A stretch of 64,000 bases of DNA from Homalodisca vitripennis. Taxonomy: Eukaryota; Arthropoda; Insecta; Hemiptera; Cicadellidae. Position 1 is the first letter of the stretch. Every line of letters begins with the position of its first letter. The position numbers were made by a program, and so were the translations under genes. Below, piece by piece: positions 11,920 to 24,177 of this stretch. The notes below the pieces were generated by a model. It did no database searches and had not been told where the DNA came from. It saw only the letters and a program-made list of their open reading frames with translations. The stretch is from positions 192,160,001 through 192,224,000 of the forward strand of contig NC_060207.1 in assembly GCF_021130785.1 (NCBI RefSeq), read 5' to 3'.

Positions 11920-13800
11920 GCAGCCACGCGGCGGTAGCGTAACAAAAGATCCTGTTATTGTCACCGACACAATAAATAAATATTTTACGTCACTTCAATC
12001 AATTGATTATCTAGGTCAATGCCAACATGATATCAGCAGTGCGGTGCGGGCGCGCGCATCGTGCACAGACTGTACATTCTTCCTTTATGTTCCTGATCTT
12101 GTAAGCGAGGTGTAAAATATGATTAAACATTTACAAAACAAACACTCAACAGTGTTTGATTCTTTTACTGCCGTGATAGTAAAGGAAATTAATTCACCAG
12201 TGCTGCCGCATATTATTAACTTGACTGTCCGTACTTCACTAGCAGTATGCTTCAGTTAGCCCCCTTCAAGCATACTAAAAGTAACATTTATTTTCATCAA
12301 TCTTTTCAGAAAGATTAAAAGGAAGCGTGACATTCCTCTGTTTAAAAAAGGATCTGCAATATCCACGGATTATCTGCGACCAGTTAGTCTGTTGTCTGTC
12401 TTTTTAAAATCTATGAGAAAGTCATTAAATTAAGCATAACTAAGTTGATATGTGACTAAAATAATATAATAAGCATACACAATATTGCGTTCAAAAAGGA
12501 AAATATACTGAAGCTCGATTAATGTAAGAAACAAACTTAGTTGAATCATTTCGTAAATAAAGCTCCAAGGCTTTTTATTGATTTCTGAAAGACTTAAGAT
12601 CTGAACCTACGGAAAGCTTTGCTGAAGAACTATAAAATGTAGGATTAAGAAGTGCAGAGCTAAAATCGTTTGGGAGTTTTCTTACAGGTACAGGTATAAG
12701 CAAATCCGAATTAAAGAGCATATCCGTTCATTATTACTCCAGGAGTCCTGCAAGGATCGGTGATATCCGCCACACTATTCCTAATATTTATTAATGGGTT
12801 TTTGAGGTGAAATTAGCACTTATGTTGATATTACCCTTTTTACACTCATACGTAATGAATGATCAGGTTTCGAATCACTATAGAACTACAAAAATAGTAT
12901 TATTTCATAATCGGTATAAAGAGAATATGATGGAAATAAATGAAAATAGATAGATGGTAATACATAAGTTTCGGCCAGAAACAATTTAATTTTTCAAATA
13001 CCTGTACCTTAAAGTATCGTTCTATTAATAATTGCGAATGTCGAGTTTAGCTCCATTTCACATTCTCCTTATTGCAGAGTCTGATATCTGACACTGTCAC
13101 TGACTTCACTCCTGGAATCTCGTTCATCTGGAGAAATAAAAGGAGTGTCACATTTCAGACGTTGCAATAAGGCGAAGGAAATCAAGCTAAACTTCATAAG
13201 ATGAGCTTATGTATCGCCTATTCAACACCGCTGCGTTTTTCTTATGTTTTAAGATTGTTTCATGTGAGAAGTGGTAATGTTAGCACGGATCATTTATAGC
13301 TGCTGGGAATGACGGGTTTTAATGATTCAAGACTTAAGTAAAGATAATTCCTATGTTGTAGAATAAAGTAAAACGTAATATTTATTTATTAGCAGAATAT
13401 TAATTAAGGAAAATACCTTCTATTATGAAAAAAACTTGTCTCTCCAGCCATTATACAAATTTTAGATCTCCATCTTCACCGGAAGGCCCTTGGATCTGAT
13501 GTCTTAAATTATACATTAAATCACTATAATAACTTTATGTAATGTTAAAAAAATTTTATCTCTCGAAATATTAAATTTAGAAATTGTGTAGTAAATACAT
13601 TTTAACTTAAGAGAAGGTTCTCATTGAACACCGCTGCACCATTTTAAGACATTGCTCAAAAATCGAAAAACAGAAATATGAGTCTCTAAACAATAATTAA
13701 AGTCTGGAACAATTTAAAAACGTTTGGTGAACGTGATTTACTTGTATTCCACTGCTCACTTGGAGTCGAACGCCGCAAAGTCGAATATTATTTTTAAACG
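11920..13800 (+). pseudogene. Heavily decayed second LINE reverse-transcriptase copy
   Basis: Scattered frames match the LINE at 1985-4610 in the same order. About 11950-12000 reads 'DPVIVTDTINKYFTSL', compared with the linker end of copy 1. About 12335-12410 reads 'FKKGSAISTDYLRP', the VPIF-K/LRPISLL region. 12640-12690 reads 'GLRSAELKSFGSFLTG', the G-x-R-x-x-ALKWF-x-x-FLTGR region. 12745-12790 corresponds to the GVPQGS block. 13240-13280 reads 'YVLRLFHVRSGN', matching 'VLRLFYIKSGD' in copy 1. Many stops and indels; no AxDD box can be read. An older insertion of the same group. Confidence 0.65.
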
Positions 13801-14439
13801 TATAGTACTACAGGCAGTGGCAGTAAAGGTTTGTAAGTTACATTTATTTAGTTCATCTGATTTATTTATTATTATAAGTTTCAAACATATATTAACCTGA
13901 CAACGTTCAGAAATTTAAACTAATAACCTTTAATAACAATTAGGCATACATTCCTACTGGATATAATTGATTTATTCACTTATTCGTTTAAATAGCATAC
14001 ATGATGATTTCTCTTCTACCTATTTTATTCAAAGATAAAATAAAATTGTTTTAAAATATGCGCCCATATTAGTTTGAGAATATGAATATCCAGTTAATTA
14101 CATCATTATTGAAATGTAGTCTAATTAGATCGAAATTTAAAAGATTAGACAAGATTCACAAAAATGCAAGCGAAAGAAATTGATGATTAAATGAAAGTGA
14201 CGAAAGCACTAGGTCACGTGATTGTGTTGTGGTAATCTTTAGTAATGAACGTGTCACCTGCCACGTTACTGCCACGTACATTACCAGGGCACGCCTTTCA
14301 TTACAGTAATGTGCGTTGGTTCTACGTACGTGAGAAGTTTAATTCGCATGATGTGGGTGGAGTAAGTTGGAATAATAGTATTAATATATTTATAATACTA
14401 ATGGCTGTATGAAAATTTCTCTTATTTAGGATGCAAGAG
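13801..14439. other. Non-coding stretch, nothing recognised
   Basis: AT-rich, no support for a gene or repeat. Confidence 0.35.
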
Positions 14440-15240
14440 CTTTAAATTTGTATAACTAGCTGTTACCCGTGGCTTAGCACGGCATTTTTAATAGATTCTT
14501 AGCCTTTTTGGATAAAGCACTTATGATGTAATATAATGTATCCAATGATGTTTTTAAAGTAACCATACATCAGATAGATATCATTTCAGTTTTCATGATT
14601 CGGACGATCAGAGGTTAAGGGACTAACTCTTATATCAGGTATTTCGCGTAGAGGAGCATTTATAGTTCGAATAAATATATTACCAACGCTGCAGCTTAGT
14701 TTGCCTTGTTCCGATCAAGAAAATACGAGTAGGTATATACATAGGTCTCACAAACCCATTTCAGTAAAAACGTTAATTTCAGCCATTGTAACCTACTTCC
14801 GGTGTAAGTTATCTTCAGTGCCACAGTATAGTTATAATGCTGAACGAAGTATAATGCATTAAAAAGAACAAAAACAAAAAAAGAAAGTTTTGATACATTT
14901 TTTAATTTATACCCTGAGCCTTCGCTCCTTTGCATCCAAGGGAATCACCGAATGCTTTGGCTCATATTCTTGTAATTCAAAGTGTGACTATTACACTATA
15001 GTTAAAACCTATCCGTCTATAAGATTGTTCTTCATTCCGATTGCCTTGAAATTGGTTCATTCCACAGGGTTCTATTCCACTCTTTTAAAGAAGCTCAAAA
15101 ACTATTATGGGACAGCATTTAATGAAAATAAAGGACTTACCAATAAATTGATGGTAAAATCTGTGCATGCAAGAAGCACCTAGACAAATTGTGTTATAGA
15201 TTATTTATAATTTCGGCACTTCGCTCCAACGGCGCTCTAT
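14440..15240. repeat. Probable old dispersed retroposon or Helitron-type repeat
   Basis: 14455-14485 holds 'CTAGCTGTTACCCGTGGCTT', a phrase I know as common in interspersed repeats of many arthropods. About 15035-15060 has 'TGCCTTGAAATTGG', typical of the same class. No ends or target duplications are visible. The assignment rests on memory of the motif, so it is tentative. Confidence 0.3.
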
Positions 15241-16579
15241 AACTATTCAGACTTTAAATATTATCCATGGATTGGTCATATTAGTTTGGATAAAATCTAC
15301 TAGTTTGGAATATATCAAGTTAGTTTTATGAGAAACATTTCAGTATATGAGTTCTTTCTCTTCAATCGTAAAAATGCGGCAATGATAGTAATAAGCAATT
15401 GCACATTATAGTACACTTTGCATAAGTTTTTGTAGTTTATGTTATTGTTAAAATGTTCGATTAAGAGTAATTTTTATAATACACATTTAGTTGTACCTTT
15501 CGACTAAATCTTAGAATGATTACTTTGGTTGTCTCTATAAATAAAACAAAATGGGAAAGATTAGTTTCTTTATACCTTTTAATATTTAACTTAATCTTTC
15601 TAACTACTCGTATGTATGAAGATTATAAAACTGAGATAAAATGAAAAGATAATTTCTAGTAGTTTAGAGGGTATTTTAAGTTTGAGAAGAGCAAATAGAC
15701 TATAGCGTTTCTGAGGGCTTAAATTTAAATTTCCAATTAGCACTTAGAGGGCGTCCCTTAAGTGTGTAGAAAAATAACAAAGTACGAAGCCTTAAAAAGA
15801 CATCTGCGTCATCTCGTATGATTGAAACCGTATTAATGTAGGCACGTGTTTGTCTTTGGTACTTGCCCGTCTTAACAATTTTCGTATTCTTTAAACGATG
15901 ATGTATGAAATACGAGGACCACCTCTTGGTTATCCAGTAAGGACGAATTTATCAAGAAGTGAATTTAGTTTATTTAAAATCTAGCACTCTTGTGATTGTT
16001 TTTGATAATTGTCATACGGAAACAATGATATTTTTAAGGTACAAGAATGAATGGCTTAATTAAGAGTAGTTTTACACAAAGAGCCTAAAATCCTGCAGTT
16101 TAGTTCCCTGATCATGTTGGTACAATTGGTTTAAAGATGACTGCAATTGTGGTGCTCAAACAGAGCTTACGATTTATTGTCACGCCATGATTTTTATTTC
16201 GTTAATAGCGTAACTTCGTTTTGACCCAGTTTTATAATGGACGATACCGTAGTAAAATTATGTAAATTGGGGAAATCAGTCGTTTCACGCCTTTCGTTTC
16301 CGACTGTTCTTGTCACCTCTAAATAACCTACATTAAACTTTAATGAACGTTACTAATTAATTTTTTCAATTAAATGATTTATTCGATAGCAAATGACTTA
16401 CCTTATTTTGTTTTTTTCTATATGACTTGATATTAAAATTATTAGATTATAAAGTATTGTGGCATAATTTATGAGATCTGAGGCCAACAAATTACAGTTC
16501 TTTTATTTTAGATTTTAGATACATCAATGGTTTTTACAATACTATATCATTTTGTTTATTATGATTGATATGTTAACTA
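15241..16579. other. Non-coding stretch, nothing recognised
   Basis: AT-rich, no ORF, no repeat period and no element end seen. Confidence 0.35.
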
Positions 16580-16720
16580 TTTAATACCACTGTGTACATC
16601 GACAAGAAATCGACTCATCACCATGTGTGGCCTTTGTGGCCCATGTGGGACTAATTTCGCGTATGTAAAGTGTGCTATATATTTTTGTAAGTTCTGAAAT
16701 AAATTTGATTTTGATTTGAT
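16580..16720 (+). mobile_element. 3' end of a LINE with a TTTGATTT tail
   Basis: The end 'AAATAAATTTGATTTTGATT' (about 16699) is an AATAAA-like signal followed by TTTGATTT repeats. The minus-strand LINE at 57845-59335 ends in the same type of tail. No RT remains here, so this is a severely 5'-truncated copy. Confidence 0.5.
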
Positions 16721-17985
16721 ATTGAAATTGAAATATGATTAAATTAAATCATCGGATAGCTTTTAGTGATGGGAGGCCACCAACAAGGGACAATCCATAC
16801 TTCACGTTTCAGAACTGTGCCCGTTCCTGTTTCTATAATGGACCAATGAATAAATATTATTTATAATAGATCGCCATCAATTGTCGGGCCGGCGAGTAAG
16901 ACAGGATCACTTAGAAGTCACCCATACAAGGAGCAACTATATCCATGCTTACTATACCGAGTGGACGAGTCCATTGGTTGCCTTAATTTATGATAGACAC
17001 CCATCCAAATGACGGTGACACAATACTTATTTGAAACGTTTAAGTGTGGCTACACTACATTTTGAAGATACTGGGCCTTAATTAAATTATTTCAGAGGAA
17101 CTTGGATCTTTAGGAAGACTATGTACGATGCTAACCAGTACAATGTGCCGGGATATTGAGAGTCCACTAAATTGCGCAGCTCAAGATCATCTTATCCTTA
17201 GGATGATCCTTGGATTCCAGGCTCCCACCTGGATTCCATGATAATGAGATATATTAATATTGTACATACCAAAGTAAACACAACTGTCAGTTTAAACATC
17301 CCTAGTTTAGGTCAATGCTTGTTCGTAAAATTAGGCCATACCCTTAGAGTAGCACAATCAAACTAGAGACAGGTAAAATCCCGCACATGATGAGTTGGTA
17401 TAAACAATTCTTTTGTTGACCAAGATTTATTAAGAACCATATATTAAAGATTTCTCGTTGTTTTAATATGTTATTACTCTTTACTTACCCATTAGCTTCT
17501 AAACGCTTCAGACCAGTTTGTAGATCTATGGTTTTAATATTATTTATATCTATTTCTCTGTGACCGATTTCGAAAAAAAATCAGTTTTAAATGTCCTCTG
17601 GATATTCAGTTTTAATGCTGTATACAGAAAACTGTGTGTTTGAATAGGGCATCGTTGCAGTTTTTAATATTATCGTATTTCTATTGAACAATGCTGGTTC
17701 GTATAACGACATTGAAGAAACATTTTGTATAACTATTATACGTTTCTATATAATATAATATAACATATATTTAAGTATAGCTTATGTTAAATATATTTTT
17801 TTAAATACCTACCTCTAAAAAGGAAACAAACTTAAAGTAACTATTCAAAGAGTTATCCAATGGTACTTTTGGGAATAAGTTTACGTCACTGAGTCTATAA
17901 TATGCCAAGGAATATAACAATTTAATCAATTTTATTAGCTTCAATGACTTACCTAAGCACATGACCACCGCCATCTGCTGGGAGA
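16721..17985. other. Non-coding stretch, nothing recognised
   Basis: Slightly more GC-rich around 16760-17250 but with no open frame, RNA gene or repeat I can name. Confidence 0.35.
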
Positions 17986-17987
17986 TA

Positions 17988-18474
17988 CAGGGTGTACATA
18001 AAGTCCTGCACGGGTATAATATTTTCTGAACGATAACAGATAAATAAACAAGATTTGGTACATCAATACTACACCTAAAAATCTACTTTTTGAAGGAACT
18101 ATCAGTTTTCTGTAATATCATGGGGACGTCCCGCAAGGAGTCAGAAGGAAATCTTAAATAGGAGCATAGGTCAATATGGACATCATTTTAAAGGGCTTAT
18201 CTAGCAGAGTTTAATGCCGCAAACCGCACTCAAAAAGATTGATCCAGTACAAAATGGCGGCTGTTCAAAGATTTTACTTGGTTACATTTTATTAGTAGCC
18301 ATAACCCCAGTAAAGCAAAACTGCAACCAAACAAATATTGCAGCTAACTACTACATTATGCTTGTCAGTTGTACAGAAGTGAATTATGACATTAGTTATC
18401 CTCAAGGGTTACAAATTTAGTCCTAATATATTGATAACGGGGAAAACCTGATAACAGTAACAATTAGAAATCTC
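17988..18474 (+). repeat. Left 487-bp inverted arm
   Basis: Reverse complement of 18828-19314 apart from a few point differences (for example near 18336 and 18370, and in the 18130 block). The inner part shares the 'AAGGAGTCAGAAGG' and 'GCAAACCGCACT' boxes with the elements at 4858 and 28921. Confidence 0.92.
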
Positions 18475-18630
18475 TTATCTTTGGGTCGCAGTTAGGACTT
18501 TCCTATTAGCCAGTCTATTCATAGTAGGCTATTCTAGTTTTCTTGTTTTAGTGGTGCTGTCCATCCATTTTATCAGTGCGCTTTAGTACAAAAGAGTTTG
18601 TCGTATTGCTTGTAGTTCTTCAACTACACT

Positions 18631-18827
18631 ATGTCGCTTGACGAACGTGAACGTATAACACTTCTTATGATGGTTGGTTGGGGAAATAACAGACGATCAC
18701 ACGAGGAAGCATGCCATTTATTTAATGACTACTTTCACGAGAGGCAGCCAATTTCTAGAACAACTGTAGGATGAACCGTTCAATACTTTATGAAAACAGG
18801 AAGTGTTTCCGATCGTCATAGGTCGCT
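18631..18827 (+). pseudogene. Transposase N-terminal fragment
   Basis: In the intact family this protein binds the terminal repeats and cuts and moves the element. The fragment starts 'MSLDERERITLLMM' and runs through 'EEACHLFNDYF' and 'ERQPISRTTVG'. It matches the first 65 or so residues of the transposase at 28921-31192 ('MSLSEFERITLLMM', 'EETAHLFDDTF', 'RPPISKSTVF'), which is the DNA-binding helix-turn-helix part. A stop replaces the next codon after TTVG. The sequence then ends abruptly at the right arm (18828), so no catalytic residues are left. Confidence 0.8.
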
Positions 18828-19314
18828 GAGATTTCTAATTGTTACTGTTATCAGGTTTTCCCTGTTATCAATATATTAGGACCAAATTTGTAACCCTTGA
18901 GGATAACTAATGTCATAATTCACTTCTGTAGAATTGACAAGCATAATGTAGTAGTTAGCTGCAGTATTTGTTTGGTTGCAGTTTTGCTTTACTGGGGTTA
19001 TGGCTACTAATAAAATGTAACCAAGTAAAATCTTTGAACAGCCGCCATTTTGTACTGGATCAATCTTTTTGAGTGCGGTTTGCGGCATTAAACTCTGCTA
19101 GATAAGCCCTTTAAAATGATGTCCATATTGACCTATGCTCCTATTTAAGATTTCCTTCTGACTCCTTGCGGGACGTCCCCATGATATTACAGAAAACTGA
19201 TAGTTCCCTCATAAAGTAGATTTTTAGGTGTAGTATTGATGTACCAAATCTTGTTTATTTATCTGTTATCGTTCAGAAAATATTATACCAGTGCAGGACT
19301 TTATGTACACCCTG
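18828..19314 (-). repeat. Right 487-bp inverted arm
   Basis: Inverted copy of the left arm. It begins directly inside the transposase reading frame rather than after a 3' end of the gene. This suggests an inverted duplication of the left end, not a normal terminal repeat. Confidence 0.92.
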
Positions 19315-19316
19315 TA

Positions 19317-21099
19317 TAATGCGCGACTATCTCATGTGTCACTACAATAGCGGTAATTATTCCCCTGTATTACGTGAACATGTAAACACACAATACAGTT
19401 ATAGCAGTGAACGACAATTGTGTGAGCTGATTACGAGTGGACTTCGGTGTAACCGAACTAGGTTTATGAGGGAACTTGAACGATTTCGTGCGCGTTTTCT
19501 GTCTGGGTCGAACAATAGGTTGTGTATATGTAACTGTTCTTATTTTTACAATTCATTCATTCATTCATTCACTTAATGATCAGTTCGTGCAAACAGTTGC
19601 CATAGCAACTACGTAACAAAGCTAGAGAGATAAAATAATCAATAAATCATAATGGTACAATTTTAACAAGAAGTATTAATTTTAACTTATTATATATTAT
19701 TCAGCCTAAAACTGAAATTAAGAGTGTTACAATTAATTTTGCTGCAATGATTTGAAATTTTCTACTTTTGAAATTTGAAATTTAATGCTGATCGCACAAT
19801 ATTCCTCAAAATGTTTAAATAGTACAAGTGTGCTGTTTGGAAAGTTTCAAAAAATGAAAAAATATAATAAAAATCAAAACTAAAATCCTTACTGTAGTGC
19901 TTGTTTTTATTTATTTTCTATGGCAGAGATTATTACTTTCTTAAAATAATGAGTTGCTGAGACGGGGTGGTCCTATTTATCTACTGGACAACTCTATAGA
20001 TTTGTAGTAGGTCAATAAGAGTCCTTCAATATCTACTAACTTTCTACAAGAAACACTATTTACATTTTCTAATAATTACGTTTTATAGAGATAAGAAAGG
20101 AACACCGGTTAATTGATTCTAAATGTTGGCCAGACGTCGTGATATTACATATTTATATTTTGATTGCTCTTGAAAACTAATAATATTTATAGATAATATA
20201 GTTAACATTAATATTTATACTTTTTTTTACCGAATTGTGTATAAAAATAATGGGAAATCAGTGTCAAGTCAGACATAAGACAGTCCATAAGTTGGATCTT
20301 GAGGAGCGAACTGAGAGTCAATCCTATGATATTGATGTCACATTCAACGATTGAACAAAGGTAAATCTTTCAGTCAAATCCATGAGATAGAAAATCAACT
20401 TCATCAACTACATTCCTTTTTTTAAGTTTTATGCAACATTTAAAGTCTACAGATAATATACTTCTCAAGATATCTTCATTATACCTAACACAGGTGGAAC
20501 CTGGTCACGACGCTCCATAACTGGAACGGTTACGGAACTGCAACAACGTAAAAATAAATTATTGCACTGGAACTGTGCAACTCCTTTTATAATGAATACC
20601 TAAACTGATACTGGTACTGGAACTATAATTGGAACGATGAGATAACCACTACGCTGCACATTGCAACGAGCCCAGAGAGACTATATTTATTATTACAGCC
20701 TTTCTTCCTCTCCACCCAAACCTAACTGCTAATGCCAGATTTTATTTATACTCTGCAGTGTACAAAATGTAGCAATCTTTTTATAATTTATATTTATCTG
20801 GGAGTTTTTATCTATTGCTTGAAAACAATTTATAATATTTCTACTTTATATTATTAATTGTTAATATAATAACTATCAATCTTAATCAAACTGTACGTTA
20901 TTTTCTAAGCTTGCGATCATTATATGTAAAGAAATTATAAAACTACGTTTCGAGGTTTATATTCAAGAATGCCAAACCCATTAATAATAAAAGTGCAACA
21001 AAACTATCATCATCATCTCTGTTTTTCTAGTGGCAGTCCATAACCGCCCTTTTAGGATTTTAGATTTTAAGAGCATGTTTATGTATTTGTTATGTATAC
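19317..21099. other. Non-coding stretch, nothing recognised
   Basis: Includes a short CATT run (19551-19570) and a region rich in 'GGAAC' around 20500-20640. No gene or element end seen. Confidence 0.35.
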
Positions 21100-22680
21100 T
21101 AAAGGTCATCAACTGGTACGTCCTTTATCGTAGTCACGTAGCAAAGAAGCACATCCGATATACGAGTATAAGCGCCCAGACGAGTGTAACGAAATGCATA
21201 TGACGTTGCAACGGAACTTCATTCCGGAACTTCCGGTCACGGTATGAGCGGTAACGTATGGACGGTGAGCGGTAGAGCGGACTCAAGTGTAATGTTTGTA
21301 TTGTACACATAGAGAACGCTCGACATAGTCACGACATACGTGAGCAGCAGGGCGGTACCACACGGTGCAGGCGTTAAATTATTCTCCTGCCGGTCAGCGC
21401 TCGACCCACTTTAATTTCTGTGCATCATGTCAAACTGTGCATCATGTCAGACTGTGCATCATGTCAGACTGTGCATCACGTCAGTCTGTGCATCATGTCA
21501 AACTGTGCATCATGTCAGACTGTGCATCATGTCAGACTGTGCATCACGTCAGTCTGTGCATCACGTCAGACTGTGCATTATGTCAGTCTGTGCATCATGT
21601 CAGACTGTGCATCACGTCAGACTGTGCATCATCTCAGACTGTGCATCATGTCAAACTGTGCATCATGTCAGACTGTGCATCATGTCAGACTGTGCATCAT
21701 GTCAGACTATGCATCATGTCAGACTGTGCATTATGTCAGAATGTGCATCATGTCAGACTGTGCATCATGTCAGTCTGTGCATCATGTCAGACTGTGCATC
21801 ACGTCAGACTGTGCATTATGTCAGTCTGTGCATCATGTCAAACTGTGCATCATGTCAGACTGTGCATCATGTCAGTCTGTGCATCATGTCAGTCTGTGCA
21901 TCACGTCAGACTGTGCATTATGTCAGTCTGTGCATCATGTCAGACTGTGCATCACGTCAGACTGTGCATCATCTCAGACTGTGCATCATGTCAAACTGTG
22001 CATCATGTCAGACTGTGCATCATGTCAGACTGTGCATCATGTCAGACTATGCATCATGTCAGACTGTGCATTATGTCAGTCTGTGCATCATGTCAGACTG
22101 TGCATCACGTCAGACTGTGCATCATCTCAGACTGTGCATCATGTCAAACTGTGCATCATGTCAGACTGTGCATCATGTCAGACTGTGTATCATGTCAGAC
22201 CCAACACGCCTACGTAACCCCTTTTCGGCTTTACCTCCTGTCCAAAACCCACAATTTCCTTCTCCAAAAGTTGTCTTATCAAGTTTGGTAAAAATTCCAA
22301 CTGACAGTCTGGTGTACTAAAAAACCGGGTTGTATCTTTTCTCAAACCGGCAAACTCTAATAATGAAGCGAACTCTAATCCTGTTTATAGAGAGAACGCC
22401 GTGTATTTCAGGCTTCATATATTTTCGAAACGCAGTTTTCACTTAAGAATAAGACTTTGACAACTTTGTCCGGAGATTACATTGCGATGCCTAAAAAACA
22501 AAAAAACTCCGCTCTGCCATTATGCCGTTTTACCACTTACCGCTTGTATCGTGGCCGAGGCCTTAACCAAAACCGCTCCACGGCTATCGCGAACTCGTTG
22601 TAACGGATCTACGACAGGAACGACATGGTACCCCTCTAGTACTTAGGCTACATGCGTTACTAGGCCTAAAACACACGTTA
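21100..22680. mobile_element. Possible DNA-transposon body around the 17-bp minisatellite
   Basis: The left flank (about 21238-21285) reads 'CACGGTATGAGCGGTAA' and 'GAGCGGTAGAGCGGA'. The right flank (about 22515-22555), on the minus strand, reads 'CACGATACAAGCGGTAAG' and 'GCAGAGCGGAG'. The two flanks therefore look like diverged inverted repeats enclosing the minisatellite. Repeated GCGGTA motifs are seen in subterminal regions of some hAT elements (recollection). No exact ends or target duplication found. Confidence 0.3.
21418..22200 (+). repeat. 17-bp minisatellite, about 46 copies
   Basis: The unit is CTGTGCATCATGTCAGA with a few recurring variants (CACG, TTATG, ATCTC, GTCAAA, GTCAGT). 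Because 17 is not a multiple of 3 and no frame of the unit contains a stop, all three forward frames stay open for about 265-308 codons and each encodes the same 17-residue Cys/His-rich repeat. Variants recur in blocks: a variant string starting at 21601 repeats at 21941 (340 bp, 20 units) and again from 22094 (153 bp, 9 units). That is higher-order duplication. I regard it as non-coding. Confidence 0.95.
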
Positions 22681-22759
22681 AAATTTCATGTAATTGTATT
22701 CAGTTTGTTTACAAATTTATTTTGCTCTGCGATATTTTAGTGCCTTCATGTTTACCCAT

Positions 22760-22880
22760 AAGACTAATGTAAAAATGTTTCCTAACGCTCAGTCAAATCC
22801 AATGGAGTGATATACACCATCATTGAACTTGATGTTCATTGTATACAAACGAAGATTTAATGCAAAATGTCATGTCCAGC
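22760..22880 (+). repeat. Dispersed repeat copy ('ACGCTCAG' family)
   Basis: 'AACGCTCAGTCAAATCCAAT' at about 22784, followed by a GTGATAT block and an ATTGTA...CGAAG block. Related sequence lies at about 33727-33830 and 34087-34230. Confidence 0.45.
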
Positions 22881-23050
22881 CCTTCGAAGATCCTTCTTAC
22901 GAAACACTCTGGCTGCGCTTGATGCTAGGGAATGTGTGGCGGTCTGCGTCTTAAGCAGGGTGTTTGTTTGATACGATGAACCATCTAGCTCTTGAATGGT
23001 TCTACCAACACCGAGTTATGGGCATGTACTAGAATGGTTCCATTCATACT

Positions 23051-23278
23051 TTGTTGACATTCATAATTTGCTTAAGTATGACTGCTTTCGATCCTCGAAA
23101 ATCTGACTATATAACAGTAGAACTAGGTGTTCCGCAAAGTTTCATTATTGGACCCATATTATTCCTAGTTTATATCAGTGGCCTGAATAGAAATTTGGAA
23201 CATTTCTTACAACAGGCTCATAACTCAGTAGACTGTTTTAATAAAATCTCAAATATCATCAGTTTCAAAATCTCTTAG
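23051..23278 (+). pseudogene. LINE reverse transcriptase fragment
   Basis: The open frame reads 'VELGVPQSFIIGPILFLVYI', matching the RT block GVPQGSILGPLLFLVYINDL with G to S and other changes. About 60 bp upstream the frame is broken. No AxDD motif follows. A short, dead piece of a LINE; the flanks about 22980-23620 may belong to it but carry no readable RT. Confidence 0.65.
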
Positions 23279-23280
23279 TT

Positions 23281-24140
23281 GAGGGTTTATAAATGGACTG
23301 TCTTTAAACAAATATGACAAATCAATAACTAACTTCCGCATTCCTTCACTTTAGTCCGAAGTAGCGGATATACTTGATGATGTTAGTTATTAGAGTCAGA
23401 AAAAATGTTCTTAAAGCGTGAAATAACTCTAGAATTATTTGGATTCACAATATTGACCACATATTCTCGCAATATTGACTCAGTTCATGTTTATTTTCCT
23501 TGATAAATATAACTCTTGACCTTTCAGGAATAAGGACACTCCAAATTTGGTGCGGATATTTTAGACCGGCGATAATGCATAGTTGAATGTACGAGGAAAC
23601 TGCAGGGGTTGCTTAGTTCGTGCTAAAGTATAATTTTCTTTTTACGCATTTGCAGTCCATAAATAATTTATGGCTTTCGAAGGCGTAACAGTTGGCGTGT
23701 CGTGTTTCTGAGGCAACGTCTGTTGACCTTGCTGACTTTCTTTATTTATTCAGGTGTTCTGTATACCCTCTAAACTTTACCCTAACTTCCTTTCACCGAC
23801 CCACATTTATTACACCCGACCACCTGGAGTATCTTCTCATACCGAGGTAACTGAGAAATGTTATATATTTTTTAATTTTGGAAATATTTTAATTTAAAAA
23901 TACTACAAACAAAATTGTGCAATAAATATTGCATACTATTTGTGCAGGAAGATTTTATTCTGATGGTTATATTTTTAAGGTCCCCACAATGTGTAATTGA
24001 AGTAGTATTTTCTAATGTCCTTTGAAGAATATAAAACATAGTAATCTTAATATCTTAATAATATTATAATGCGAAGTGCCTTTTTGTTTGTTTTATTTTC
24101 ACGCTTGAACTACTCAACCGAATGAAAGAACAATCAGTGC

Positions 24141-24177
<37 letters not shown>

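Larger units (their letters stand above)
17988..19314. mobile_element. Foldback Tc1/mariner derivative with 487-bp arms
   Basis: The element starts CAGGGTGTACATAAAGTC after TA (17986-17987) and ends in the exact inverse before TA (19315-19316), so it has the TA target duplication of Tc1/mariner elements. Arms 17988-18474 and 18828-19314 are the same length (487 bp) and nearly identical. A 353-bp spacer carries the start of a transposase gene that is cut off where the right arm begins. The two open frames inside the arms (18214-18420 and 18876-19088) are mirror images of each other, not genes. Confidence 0.92.

Noticed and set aside
16860..16935. 5S-rRNA-like fragment
   Set aside because: Resemblance limited to a short 'ATGGGTGACTTCT' stretch on the minus strand; internal promoter boxes not recognisable.
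18214..19088. Two similar 68-70-residue proteins in opposite orientation
   Set aside because: They are the mirrored arms of one foldback transposon.
21365..22320. Three overlapping long open frames rich in Cys and His
   Set aside because: All three come from one 17-bp minisatellite without stops; identical peptides in every frame are a result of the period, not of coding selection.
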